Source: Amphiduros pacificus
Lineage: Eukaryota > Annelida > Polychaeta > Phyllodocida > Hesionidae
Length of the DNA: 64,000 nucleotides
Direction of reading: 5' to 3'
Assembly (NCBI GenBank): GCA_949316495.1
Contig: OX439012.1
Span: forward strand, 22,230,666 to 22,294,665
Shown: positions 34,506 through 47,700 of the stretch, piece by piece
Numbering within the stretch: position 1 is the stretch's first letter
How the letters are laid out: the number at the start of each line of letters is the position of its first letter
Position numbers and translations under genes: made by a program
Notes under the pieces: generated by a model
What the model was told of the DNA's origin: nothing
The model's database searches: none
The model's input: only the letters and a program-made list of their open reading frames with translations

Positions 34506-37500
34506 TTAACACCCACTTTGCTCATCAGTCAATGGGAATTCCATTACATCCATTTGGATCTCATCTTGCTGCATTTCAGCTCCTTCCGCATCCAGTGGTC
34601 CCACAAACTCATTGTGACTCTCAATCTCAAGCCCTGAGTTTGTGTGCACATTAACTGCTTGTAAAACCTCGGCCCTGTTGTCTCTCTCAGTTCCATCTTG
34701 TTGCCCTGGCTGTGTAATCTGCTGAAGCTCTGAAAAATATACAGATCCACAATGATATTTCAAAATATTAATTTGAAATAAATTATAATATATAAATTAT
34801 AAATTATTTTTCCTTAGTTATCAAATTCAGTTGTAAAGCTTTTGAAGTTACGTTTTCCAGGAAAACAAAGACAACTAAATGTGATAATATTTAATAATGT
34901 GAGGCTTCTATTTAGGGCAAAAATAAATAAAGTTGAAATGGTAGATGGAGAACTATGACCAGATATTGCCTGGTATTGCCACTACAAAAGTGTTACAGCT
35001 GTCATCTATACAGACAACCCTCATCTTTCTAAAGCTCTGATCAGATTATATATCTTTTGGACTTTCACACTGTTTTCATTTTACCCATGCAAGAGGAGGA
35101 CAAAGGTATTGCAGAAAGTTAGCAGATATTGCAGATAACACATTTAAAAAAATAAAAGAAATTGAACAGCTAATACAAATTGTATTGTCTCCAACTGTCT
35201 ATATTTTAGTTATACTTTTTCAGACATCAGCCATTGCAAACAAAAGAATTTTCTTTTAACCAATGATATAAACTATTCTTGATAAAATGGCACCACTTGT
35301 AATTGTTTATACAGAACCCTGGTAATTAACAACTGCACAGCAACTTGCACAATCCACTACATGTCAGGTCCTTCGTAGATTTTGATTGAATATTTGACCA
35401 TCTTTCAATCATCTTGTCTTCCTAGCTTTCATACAGCTTAGCTATAGCAATTGAAAAGATTTTCCCTGAAACACATAAGGTGGAAATATTTTTGCACCTC
35501 TCCCCTATTCAACATTTCATACCCTGTGACCGTTCCTTTCTCCAGTGTTTCAACTTCAAAGTCAAGTATATTCACTTGGACTGCTCTTCTACCCTCCAAT
35601 TTACAAGTAGAACATTGCATACTTGTCTGAATTGTTCAAATAGGCAAATGGAAGACTTTTGAAAGACATTACAACCTATCTACACCTATGTCTATTGATC
35701 TGACATGCATAGTTCATGAGGGCTTGTTAAAGATATGTCATTATGTTATGAACTAATTAATGACTGCATTTGCCTCATTCATAGAATTGAACAAGCCCCA
35801 CTAGCACAGCCTGGAAAGTATAGCATAGATTTTAGCTTTTGGGTGATAACAATAAAGGACAGGAGTTAGTGGGTTCAAGCGATGAAACGTCTGGAAGGTT
35901 GACCTCATATAGACAATGTAGCTGAGGTTTTTAGAAATACCATTTAACAATAATTTTTATTCATATTAGTGAAAATATAATCACTATTCAGTTCGTTTAC
36001 TAGGATTATGTTGTAGCATTTCATATAGAATTTATATAAATTATATTGTTTTGTGTTATACATCATGTATTTTACCTTGAACACCTTTCATTACAAAGGT
36101 GGAAAAATGGCTCTGAACCAGTTGTCCTGCTTGGCACCCAATAAATTTATGAACAACAGGGGAATTGACCCTTGTGCTCCTGCTCCATCTTTTGTCATTC
36201 TTCCTCATTACTAACAACAACATGTGGGTGTTGGTATTGGCCAGTAGCTGCATCTTAAAAAAATGTAATGAATTTAATGAATGTATATTCAAAAACATTG
36301 GTATGGGATTATCATGGATTTACAGTTAAACACGATATGAGATCACAATAGTGTCTCTCCAAATTAACATTTTCCATATGAAAATATTTGATCTATGCCT
36401 TACAATCTGCTTTTAGCAGGTATCTTTTATCCATATATTTGTATGATCATATTCTTACATCCTATATCTCATATATACTTTTTATATTGGAGTATATAAA
36501 GTAAACAAATATCTATTTTGGTTCTGAAATAAAATCGTTTAATAAATAGTAAACACAAACCTCTTTTGTAATCCTGGCTAAGGATTTGCTATAATTAGCT
36601 TTCCCTCCACGTTTTTGCAATGTGTATGCAATATCACTTTCTGATTTGGTAACCCTCTCCTCGCGAAAATCAAATCCACACCCATCACATCTTCAAAAGT
36701 TTAAAATGCAAACAATTGCTAAGATTTTATGTAAAGGTTGTAATCAAGGTATAATATCGTGTTTCAAATGAATCTGCAAATATTATTAATTTGATGACAT
36801 GAAGTCAAATTTTGATATTTACCATCATCAGTTTGCCATCTGAAAATCATATTTTTTAATTCTTATTTTGCAACAGACATGATTTGTTTGCATAATCACA
36901 TGCTGAGTCATATATATCAACTAAATCTATTTCACTAATTTAAACATTTTATGTCACCTGCCTTGCTTTGTTGGACTTGCATGGTAAACCCTAGAATGTA
37001 CATAATAAATTAATATATAAATATATATGTATATAAATGATGAACATGAATTGGTCAAATTCCTCTCCTCTAATAATAACAGTAATGAACTGATCAAATG
37101 AGGAATAATACCTGTCCATGGTGTGTTCAATATTCTATTTGAAACTGTATTTCAGACATTTATAATGGAATTCAAGGGGAAAATAGCCTTTACAACTCAT
37201 TTTTACCCAAAACTTTGATAAAATCTATTTCAATTCCTTACCCATACAAAAAATACACTCCATTGACTTATTTTAAAGTTGCATCAAATTATAATCTGTC
37301 CTTTTACAATGAACGGTGAGAATAATCACAAATTTACTGAAATGATAAAATTCAAAATTAGGATATGGTGTCTCACTGACAGATCTTGATTATTCAGTGT
37401 TTTTTCATGAGAGAATTGAGGGCTATGACTTCAGTTTGCATAAATCTGTGGAATTATGGCTCACATTTGATGGTTTTATATATCTGAGTGATATATTTTA

Positions 37501-37918
37501 TGTAACAGACAATGGCAGTCAGCAAAATAGCACTGGCATGATAAATGTGCATATGTATTTTGATAATTTAACTGCATTTTGGCACCGAAAATGACTTGTG
37601 AACGATATAAGATGTTCATTATTATAATAGATTTCATATTAAAATCCCGGCCAATAATACACTTACACTGTTACAGAAATGATTTGTATATGTCTAAAAT
37701 CGTGAGAACATGAGGAAGACAGTTATATATGTATTTTGTAGATTTGGCTTTGTTATGACCCCGAAAATGACTGTCATAATTGCAAACAATATCAGATGTT
37801 CATTATAGATTTCATATTAATATCTCGGCCAATAATACACTTACAGAAATGATTTGTATTAGCTCGAGAATCTCTAGCAGTGAATTTGCCTTTTGTTTAT
37901 TTTGGGCCCGGCGGCCAT
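34506..37918 (-). CDS. Four-exon accessory gene of the giant element, 186 residues, unknown function
   Basis: Exons are 37890-37918, 36561-36690, 36076-36253 and 34506-34729, 561 nt in all with a continuous frame. The protein starts MAAGPKINKRCDGCGFDFRE, giving a CxxC pair near the N-terminus, continues with a basic helix-like segment (KRGGKANYSKSLARITKEMQ) and a hydrophobic strand (THMLLLVMRK), and ends in a Gln/Glu-rich acidic tail. The basic-helix-then-strand order faintly recalls a MADS-type fold, which is only an impression. Exon 1 needs a GC donor (AAAAG then GCAAAT); the other introns are GT-AG. Exon 1 lies in a small CpG-richer patch that may be the promoter. It lies downstream of and on the same strand as the transposase gene, suggesting a co-mobilised DNA-binding or regulatory partner. 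Confidence 0.6.
35793..35905 (+). mobile_element. Degenerate tRNA-derived SINE fragment
   Basis: Starts GCCCCACTAGCACAGCCTGG, resembling the family A SINE head, and has a B-box-like GGTTCAAGC about 75 bp later. The central tail is not convincing. It lies in the last intron of the 186-residue gene, opposite in strand. Confidence 0.5.
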
Positions 37919-38990
37919 TTCACGGCTAGAGAGAGTTCATCAAATTTAATCTGCCCTAGCGCAGCCCACTGAGCTGCGCGTGGTAAACACACACTGCAGG
38001 TGTTGTAATTGTGTACTCACTGATTATATGGCCTGGTTGTTTGCAAAGTATAATCTGTTTTCTTCAATATCCAGTTGTAAAACGATCATTTTATTCTGTT
38101 TTAAGTCAGTTAACACACTTTTAAATGGACAAGAATTTAAGCTTCCTCTGAATTGAAATGGCCGCCAATGTTAAGACTGGTTAAGACCACGTGACTACAT
38201 TTCACCCTCCACTTTTGTTTGTTGTGGGAAGTGAATTTTTCACTGTCTCAAGAGTGTTTTCATCAGGTGATGTTTTTTGGCATTTTCACTATTACAAACA
38301 TTTGGAGATTTCTTGTGATCAAATTAAATTTTTTGTCCTTAATTTATCAGGAATATACAACTTTAAAAGTTGAACTGACCAAGCAGTCATATTCAAAAAT
38401 AGGTAAGGAATATTTATGTTGAGGTGTCAATAAATGTTCCTCCAAGATTATTATGCAAACAGTGAATTTCCATGAAGAAGGCATGAGAATTTAAAAACCA
38501 TATTTTTTTACTGAAGTACTCCACGACCTAAAAACTGCCCCTAAGCTGCTCAAAATGTTTAAAATGCAAATAAAATATAGCAGAAAATATCCTTAGGAAA
38601 GGGCTAGTTATTTAGGGAGTGGATGCCATGACTAGATTTGTATATGTCTAAAATCGTGAGAACATGAGAAAGACAGTTTTAAATGTATTTTGTAGATTTG
38701 GCTTTGTTATGACCCCGAAAATGACTGTCATAATTGCAAACAATATCAGATGTTCATTATAGATTTCATATTAATATCTCGGCCAATAATACACTTACAG
38801 AAATGATTTGTATATGTCTAAAATCGTGAGAACATGAGAAAGACAGTTTTAAATGTATTTTGTAGATTTGGCTTTGTTATGACCCCAAAAATGACTGCCG
38901 TAATTGCAAACAATATAACAAGAGGTTTATTATAGTTTTGAATACTTCTTAATAATATATACTTTCAGAAATGATTTAAATATTTATGAC
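37587..38990. repeat. Tandem repeat of about 175 bp, split by a CpG-richer segment
   Basis: Units share TGTCTAAAATCGTGAGAACA, GTAGATTTGGCTTTGTTATG and CGGCCAATAATACACTTACA. Copies lie at about 37587-37690 (partial), 37691-37860, 38634-38808 and 38809-38990 (diverging at its end). Between the second and third copies lies 770 bp (37861-38633) with a GC-richer core that contains the presumed first exon of the accessory gene. Either this segment moved into the repeat or the repeat grew around it. Confidence 0.85.
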
Positions 38991-41760
38991 ATCATGAGAA
39001 CAGGAGGAATACAATAGTTGACAAGAGTTCATTTTGACACGAAAAACAGGATTAGTTCAGAGTTGTAATGAGCATGATGAGGCACCATGCCATTCAAAGC
39101 TCTCCCACGCTTCTTACATGCTAAGTGCACTTGCACCAAGACAAATGATCATCAGAACCATAGAGAAATAAACATTGATGTTATTGCAGTTCATAATTCA
39201 TGAATGCACTTCTATTTCAACAAATATATAGCAGAAGTGTGTTAAAATTAACCCATCACTGTTAATAATTCAACATATCCTCGACAGGAATGAGCTTGGT
39301 TCCATTGATGTGCATGCATGGACAATTGTGATTATAGTACCTTTTCAATGTTCTTTAGTTACATCTCTATGTGTCTCAACTTACCCTTCTACTTTACCTT
39401 ATTTAAAAACTGTCTTCTTGTAATAACTGCTGCCTTGTTAAAATTGTGCTGCTTTGCAGTAATCATAGATATTCAAGGTCTGTAAATTACGAAAGTGAGT
39501 CACATTTGGCCTCTCAGTTTTCAGTGAGCATGAAGCAGGTTTCCTGTGTGGGCAGTGCCATCTGGTGTATTTCTGTGCGACATTGGGCCATGTACTTTGG
39601 AAACACCAGTCCCTGATCCCAATTTTGCCAAAAACATCAAACAAATTGTCATGGTAGATCCCAAAGATATTTTCTTTAACAATATTCAGTATTCCTCTTA
39701 TTAATTATCTTTGCAATAAGTGTCTGACCATTAACAAAAGGGCTTATTAGATATTAATGTGAAACCACCAGGAGACAAAAAGAAGCAAAGAGAGTGCATT
39801 TTGAGTATTCCTGAACGTTTTCATTTGCATTCATCAATATTTGCTGATATTTCAAAAATGAATTCATGGTCATATCAAAGAAAGAATTGCCTATCCATAT
39901 TGGAAATGATTGCAAGATGTTCTTTATTATACCCAATGAGGATTGTATAGAATTGAAGATTAATAGGGACTGAATGTTCTCAGATATACATTAAAAAATA
40001 AGTGGTGACTCTTCTGAATGCCATATCACGTTGTCAAGTTTGATATCGGGTAAATAATTGAGGAAAAGATGCCCCCCAGATAACCCCCAGATTTGCATTT
40101 ACAGACATTTTGACTGGGAAAGACGATGATATGGGTCAAAACTGCAGCAGTCGAGTTTATTTACTGGGGAAACTTCAATATGATGGGCAGTGCGTGGTGT
40201 TTCTAGAAACAGTGAATTTCATGTCTATTATGCCAATGGCTTTGGGTATAGGGCAGTAGGGTTCAAGTTAAAATTTTTTACTTTTTCTATGTTTGCAAAA
40301 AAAGAATTCAATTTTTTTATTCTTACGTGCATATCGCTCAAATAAATCCTCAATATTTTATCTCTGTTTTCTGTCTAAAATCGTCTTTTTTGTACTTTCT
40401 ACATAAAAAAAATTCCATTCTAAAATGTTTTATACACTTGATGTGTTATGACCTTAGGAGCTATATTGATCATATATGTTTTTGGACATTTTCAGGAAAT
40501 ACCTGCAAATTGCGTCATACATTATAATTTTGTTAAATATTGAATTTTGCCCCGACTTGTTTTCTCATTGCCCATTAGTTTTTGTATTATTCAATATGGG
40601 AGCTTCTTTTTAAAATCAATGATAGATATTATAAATAATATTTTTTAAAATCTAAACCTAATCGAAAATATATAGAACTGGCCCTCTGAAAAATTTCTCA
40701 CCCCTCACTGCAGAGGACAATATATGACAATTCAAACTAGGACATCAACCATTTAAAAAGATAATCTTTATTTTTGCACACAATTGAACATACAAATGTA
40801 TCAAAATATCAAGCACATGTTTGCAAAATGTAACAAAAATGGAGAAATTTACATTATTCACTCTCAGATTCAATTATGGATGTCACATCACCTTGTAAGC
40901 AACTAAATTACTGAAGAAATAATCCACATTCTTCAGAACAAATGTCTCATGGCATGTTAGTCTCTATGATTATCAAAATTGTTTTTAGAATTCAAGATCT
41001 TGACTTCAGTGGAACATTCACATGTTGCATTTTTGCTATCAGTGTCTTACTTTAAACATTTTGATTTTCCTGAACCTAAAATCATGCCACACATAATTCA
41101 AAATATGTTTCATAATTGAGGACAATGCTAATACCTGTGTAAGACAGTTTGGTTTGAGCAATACAATTTTGACACATCTAGATGCAACTCCTGTATATAT
41201 GACTTGTGAATTAGTCAAAATAGATCTGGTATATTTTACAATGTATCACAAGACTGGCTTTATTACATTTTGATATTCATTGCCCAATATGAATATTTCT
41301 ACATTTACTACAGTTAAAATGAACATAAATATAAGATTGGCCTTCAATCTTCATCAATCCATCATCTACTCCTATATTAAGATTTAATACCTTTAAGTTC
41401 TCAATCAAATTAACTGTCACAGCCTTCGACAATAATATTCAATTTTTTCAAACAAAACCATGTTCAAGTCTTCAGTTTATTTATCATTCAATCTTGCATC
41501 CAGCATTATTACATCTAAATGTTATAATATGCAATTGACAAAGCATTAATTTTTCAATTAAATTCAGACAATTCCACCCAAAAAGTATTTTTTGAAAAAT
41601 TAATATTTTTTTATAATTATAGTCAAACCTGGATGATTTCTAATCTATCACTTTAATATAAGTAGGAAAACAAAGGTTTCAGAAAGAAAGTATTTATAAT
41701 TATTTTGTCATCGTTCCATAAATATAATGTAAAATCCTTAATTTGTCACTTTCTAATTCA
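38991..41760. other. AT-rich spacer between the two genes of the giant element
   Basis: No coding exon is clear. One minus-strand frame at 39438-39644 includes a Cys/His-containing segment (HCPHRKPASCSLKTERPN) with no good flanking splice pair. The rest is AT-rich. Confidence 0.5.
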
Positions 41761-41766
41761 TTTATT
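41761..41766 (-). terminator. Poly(A) signal of the KDZ gene
   Basis: AATAAA on the minus strand lies 5 bp past the presumed stop codon of the transposase gene (41772-41774). It is close to the stop but in the right order. Confidence 0.45.
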
Positions 41767-41771
41767 GAAAT

Positions 41772-44700
41772 TCAAATATCTTCATTTTCCAAATAAAAGA
41801 GTTCCTCGTCATGTAAATCATCCAATTCAAAAAGCTGAAAGTCCTCAATAATGAATGCAGGATCTTCATTCTGACTAATTTCTAGGTTGAAATCCTCCTG
41901 GGTACACTTTCTAAATACTAAAAGGACAGTCTTGCACGCAATAACTCAGTGTGGGCTGCCTTGACTGCCTTGATCCCCAGCGTGTTGTCACCTGGATATC
42001 CAGTGGCTGTAAATGACAAATAGTTAAATATTTAATCTTAGGTGAACTTACATACATGGAGAAAGCCTTGAAATAGTTGCATATCAAGTTAGAATACTAT
42101 GATCCAGCACATGATAAAAATATTATGTTATGTGGAAAAACACTGTAGATTATGAAATTAAAAAAAAATCTTTTGGCACAGGTAAATATACATACGTAGA
42201 TATTCCTCAATCATTTTTTCATTTTGCTTCACCTCCTTCTGCAGTGTTTTTAAATAGCATTCCATTTCATGTAGGAGGAGTTGCTTTTCCTCTTGGAGGC
42301 GTTTTCTTATTTCAACCAAAGAAACAATATGTTGTTTCTCTCTCAAAGACAGTTGTCCATCTAAAAATTTTAACCATACACAATTTTTAAAAAACATTAT
42401 CTCTATTACCTCATTCATCAATCACTCCAACATTTTTTGAGAATCATATATGCATCACAATTTAACATTTTCTATGTCTGTCATCAATTAAAATAGGTTT
42501 TAAAGAAACTCTGAACCAGTATTGTATGTCATGCTCATGATTTATGCTGAAAAACTTACCTTGATAGTTAGTAATCCATGGCCAAACTCTGTCTATGTCT
42601 TCAAGCACAGTAGGGTCAATCTGAGCAGCAGCACCTGGGTCAACCAACTGCACAATGCTGTTATAGTCAGCACATTTTGATTTCATTGCACTTTTATCCT
42701 CAGACATCTTTTTACTGATAGCTGCCCTACGTTTGCATCGATCTGAAAAACAAATTTTGCTTCATGATTCAGGATTTAGAATGTATTTAGATTTAATAAT
42801 TTATTTTGTTTTTTATAATCATTCATTTATTAACAAACTAAATTGATAAAATATGACATATACAAACCAGCCACCCGAGATATGTTTGTCTGATGCTTTC
42901 GGATAGCAGTGTCAAGTATTTCAATTTCCCTCCTCAAGATTTCACAGACACGGTCAGCCACTAATACCTGCCCTTGATCAACGATATCTGCCTCATCCTC
43001 CTGGAATCTGTACAATAACAAAAAGAATTGGCTCTCAATGTTTCAGTTCTCACATTTGTTCAATACATTATTTATTTTGATTTGTTTGTATGCAGCACCA
43101 TTTAGTCCATATCAGGTCAGACAGAAGCCACTGAATTCCCTTCTCTTTTCAACTGAGCCATGCATGCCTTGACATTGAGAAAAAAATATTTGTTGCCCAG
43201 TTGGGCCAACAGAACATGAGAGGTGGTGGCCTAGGTATCTATGAAGATGACAGGATACATGATACAATAAAAAGCATTGTACAACTATTATGATTTTGTA
43301 ACTTACCTTTCCAATATTTGTCTTTTTGTGACAATTTTCTTGCTGTTGGGTAAATTGGTTATTGCCTTTAGGCAACTGTGAGCCTGAAGTTTTTGTCCAA
43401 CTGCTGTATGTGTGTCAGCTAATGCAAATATTATCTCACTGTCTGTCAATTCATAAAGGGGCATGTGCCTTTTGTTCTGGTGCTCTGCATAAAGAAAAAG
43501 AATATTCTGTATCCAGGAAAAAAAAACAAATCAATATATCCATGCATTTCAGGCCCTACTTTCTATGTAAAGGCAACACAAGATAAATGGTATATGTTTA
43601 ATATAAGTAAAATATACAAAGGACAAAATGTTTAAATTATTTCCAAGACCAAGAACAATGAACAAGGACAGGGGAAGTTTAAGTCAAAAGTTCAGAAAAG
43701 TAGGAAAAGTGCCTGTCTTATTGAATGTGATGATTGAGCAAGCACGAGTCACTCAAAGACATATAGAAAATGGAGGTCATTATCTGTTCCTTAAGGCCAG
43801 CCATTGCATACTACTGTTGCATTTAACAACCATATATTGTGAAATGTGGTATTGCAGAGAACTCTGTTTGTTGCTCCTGATTGAATTGCAATGGTAACAA
43901 TCAGTGCTTTGGAATGAACGCACAAAACAAGCCTACCAAGCTATATTAACTGATCAGCACTTTCTGGTCGGTAAGAAATCAACAAGTTCTTGATTCATAG
44001 AGAAAATAGGGATTGTACTGACAAAAGTCACTCCAAATACATCTTATAAACCCTGTGTCTTGCAAGGCACTAACAAAAGAATATGAACATCCTCATGAGT
44101 GGTAACAACTGTGACTCTTTAACAACAAAAGGTACTATGATATAACAAAAGTTTTTTCTTTGACAGACAAACAGAAAGATGGACAGAGCAGCAGAAACTT
44201 ATAAACAACAATGATTGACACCTGCATTTGGTTATCTACATCTATATGTTTACTCGGCAAAACCAATTGGCATCCCGCTAGTTATGCATGTAGTTCTATC
44301 ATTACAACTTTTTATGTCAAAGAACACAACTTTTTATGTCAAAGAACACAAAAGAATTTATAAATGTTCATCTGTATTTTTGGTAAATATAAACCATATA
44401 TCAGACAATTGTTTCATTCTTGAATACTAATAATCAATAAATTATATCAACAATACCTGCAGCTAACAGTGTCAAAGATTCCTTCCAACCTTCAACTGTC
44501 TCCACTTCATAATGTATCTGTTGTTGAGCAACATCATTTTCAGACATTGCTTTCAAACACTGTAAGATAGATAATAATTTGTTAATTGTTCAAAGTCATG
44601 ATGATATTTAATATAGTTTGGTCTTTGTAACAAGGTCAAATTCATTTGACATTACACCCCATAAGAATTTTATGGACAAACAGATGGACAGTCCTCCAAA

Positions 44701-47700
44701 TTAGTGTCATAGAATGATTGAGATTTATTGAACCAAGAATGTGTGCAAAAATTGATGTGATAAGATATTATCATTTTAAAATACCTTTTCATACTTGACA
44801 CTTAAGATGTATGTCATCTTGCTAATTTTCTTTCCATTCCAATGCATCACCAGCTCTGTCAGTTCTATTTCACGGGCTGAAAGATTTCCAATAAATATAA
44901 ATATCAACCAACTAGTAAAAATCAGCATGGACAAACAACATTATATAATAACCCTGGAATTATTATTCTGACCTTGTTTTGACATGGTTTTTGTTGTGTG
45001 GCCTGCAAGGGAAAGGTATGCATTACACAGCTCCATCTCCTCTCCAGACATATATCCGGCCTCTGCCTGCATTCTTCCACCCCATCTCATCTAAAACAAT
45101 AAGTCAACACTTAATATAAAGGGTGTTTAAGGACACAGAAGTTCCGGGTAAATTAAAAAGTCATATTTCTAGGTTGGCAAGCCATATTTTGATACCTGTG
45201 ACAAGAAAGAATAGGCTTAAGTCTTAGTCATATTTAAATGTATCAATTGCAGGCCCTTATTGGAAAGGAACAGTTACATTAAAGCTTCTGTCATATGAGT
45301 ATCTAGATTGAGTGGAATATTTGTCCACATAATTTGTATATAATATCAGATCATTCAACACACCTGGCATGACCAACTGTGGGCTTTAGCATGCATGACA
45401 GCCAAAAATGGTTTGAGATCTTTCAATTGCTGCAGTTTGGGATCATCTTGATTGGCATCCACAATCTTCTGTAGCCAGGGGTAAAATTTACATACAACAT
45501 CCTGGGCTAGAAATTTCATACTGTATCCTTGATGTATGAGATCAACAAGTAGATAAAGTGGATAAGCAAATATCTCCCCTTGATACATGTTCAACCCTCT
45601 GAGAATGATGCAGTGGCGACAGCATGCCATGCACAGACCCGTTTCGTCAAGATTGCCAAATGACTTTCCACTGTCTCTAGCTGCTTGAAAATGATTCTGC
45701 CCACATGTATTTGAAACATTCTGAAACAATAGTGATTGAAACATGTACTGGAAATTTAACATTCAATCTTAAATGTGAGAGATTGGTTAAAATAAAATTC
45801 TCTTTATATACACAAATATACTTGCACTATTTAATGCACTATATAATGCACAAATATACTTTTAACCTTTATTTTGCTGTTTTTTATCCTGTTAACAAAC
45901 GCATTAACTTTGCCATCTTCACAAACGAATTTCCCGCCAGCATATGTTTCCTCTTCTTCGTAACTATGTAATACAAACAAATTATTTGTTTATGGTATAC
46001 AAGTGTTTTATGATTAAAATATAGTACATTGACTACCTCAACTTGTTAAACATGTCAACTTAGTTAACATGTTATATTAATTGAGATAAAGTCAATAATA
46101 ATCCTCTTATACTGTGTCAAGACTGATAAAATAGCACAAAACATAACCCCTTAGCTCTGGTGATTTAGATACAATCACATAAACTGAGATAAAGTGTGAC
46201 TAGCAAACAGGTTATGATTTTCCATACATGATCCCAATTCAGTTTTGATGTGATATTCGTTGATATCTTGTTCATTATAACTACAGTAGATTTGTGTAAT
46301 GTTAATTATTTTGCCCATTTTGACACATTCTCTGCTTGTCCCTTGCCAATGCAATATTTCCATGTGGGATGCTAGTACCAATGAAAATAACGAAGCATGG
46401 ATGCTTTAGACTTTCATTTCTTTGGTCGCCTACTTTATTCTTTGCTATGATTATAAATCTTCAAAAGTGTTCTTTCGATTGTTCCTTCAAAAGTGGCTGG
46501 CTGAACTTCAGACATTGTCTGATTTGTGGCTGGCTGAATTTCAGACATTGTCTGATTCTGTGTTGGCAAACACTGTTGTGTACATCTACACCTTGTCATG
46601 CATGCCCTATATTTAGTATCTCCAGTTCATCATTGCACACACATAAATTTCGAATTCAAGGTCACTGAGTAAAGGTCAAATGTCACAAAACTAAAACAGT
46701 ATGATGAGGCACAGCTAGGACCCAAGATATTTCTCTATACCAAGTATTAATTTCCTCAATTGTTGACAGATGGATAGATGGACAAACAGATGGACAGATA
46801 TTTTCCCCACTCCTTAAGCCCAGCGACTTCAAAGAAGTCAGCAGAGCTAAAAGCAAAAATATAATCATGATTACCCAATGTAGTTACATCCTGCATAACC
46901 AATGTAGTTACAAGTTTCAGTAATCATGATTATATTTTTGAACATGCTTAATTAAATATAGTAATTTGTAATAATCATGCATACACGTTTCGCCTTTTGT
47001 ATCGGTAGATCTTCTTGTTTCCATCGAAATCTACTGCATGTGGGTTCTTTCCACATGTTGGACATCCAAAGAGGTCTTCTCCTGACCACTCTCTAATCTT
47101 GTACTGACACTCGCGCCACTCCTTGAGTGCTGCAGTAAATACCTTTGGACTGATGACGTTATGCTTAAAAGAAAAATACAAATTAAATATAAAGATGTTC
47201 TTACTTTGTAATCATGCTAGTGAACAAATTACTGATTGATTTAATGAAACTTGAAAAAAAAGAGATATAACAAGTTACTCTGCTAAATTTGGATGATATT
47301 AGCTCCAAGGTGCTGAGAAATCCCCGCACTGACATGGATGGTTTTTCTTTTTTCAAAAGGTCGAAGAATTGAATCACATCTTGGGAGAAGATGTACATTC
47401 CTGCAAGGAGAAAGTTTACAACTAAATCTTATGCAAAGATATTGTTCTCACTCATGATTTGTGTAAAAATATGTCTGGCAACCAGTGAAGCAGAGAAAGA
47501 CAGATTGAATTCTCAAGCTTGTCAACTGGCTGCAATTAAGTGAACTAAAAATTCCATATAATTTGTTTCAGGAAAGATCCAAATATACTTACCAGATACA
47601 ACCTCAGGACTACCTGGCCAATAACCCGCCGTGATGACATCTTTGATTTTGGGATATAAGACAGTGGGGCATTCACGACAGATATTTTTAGGGAGAAACA

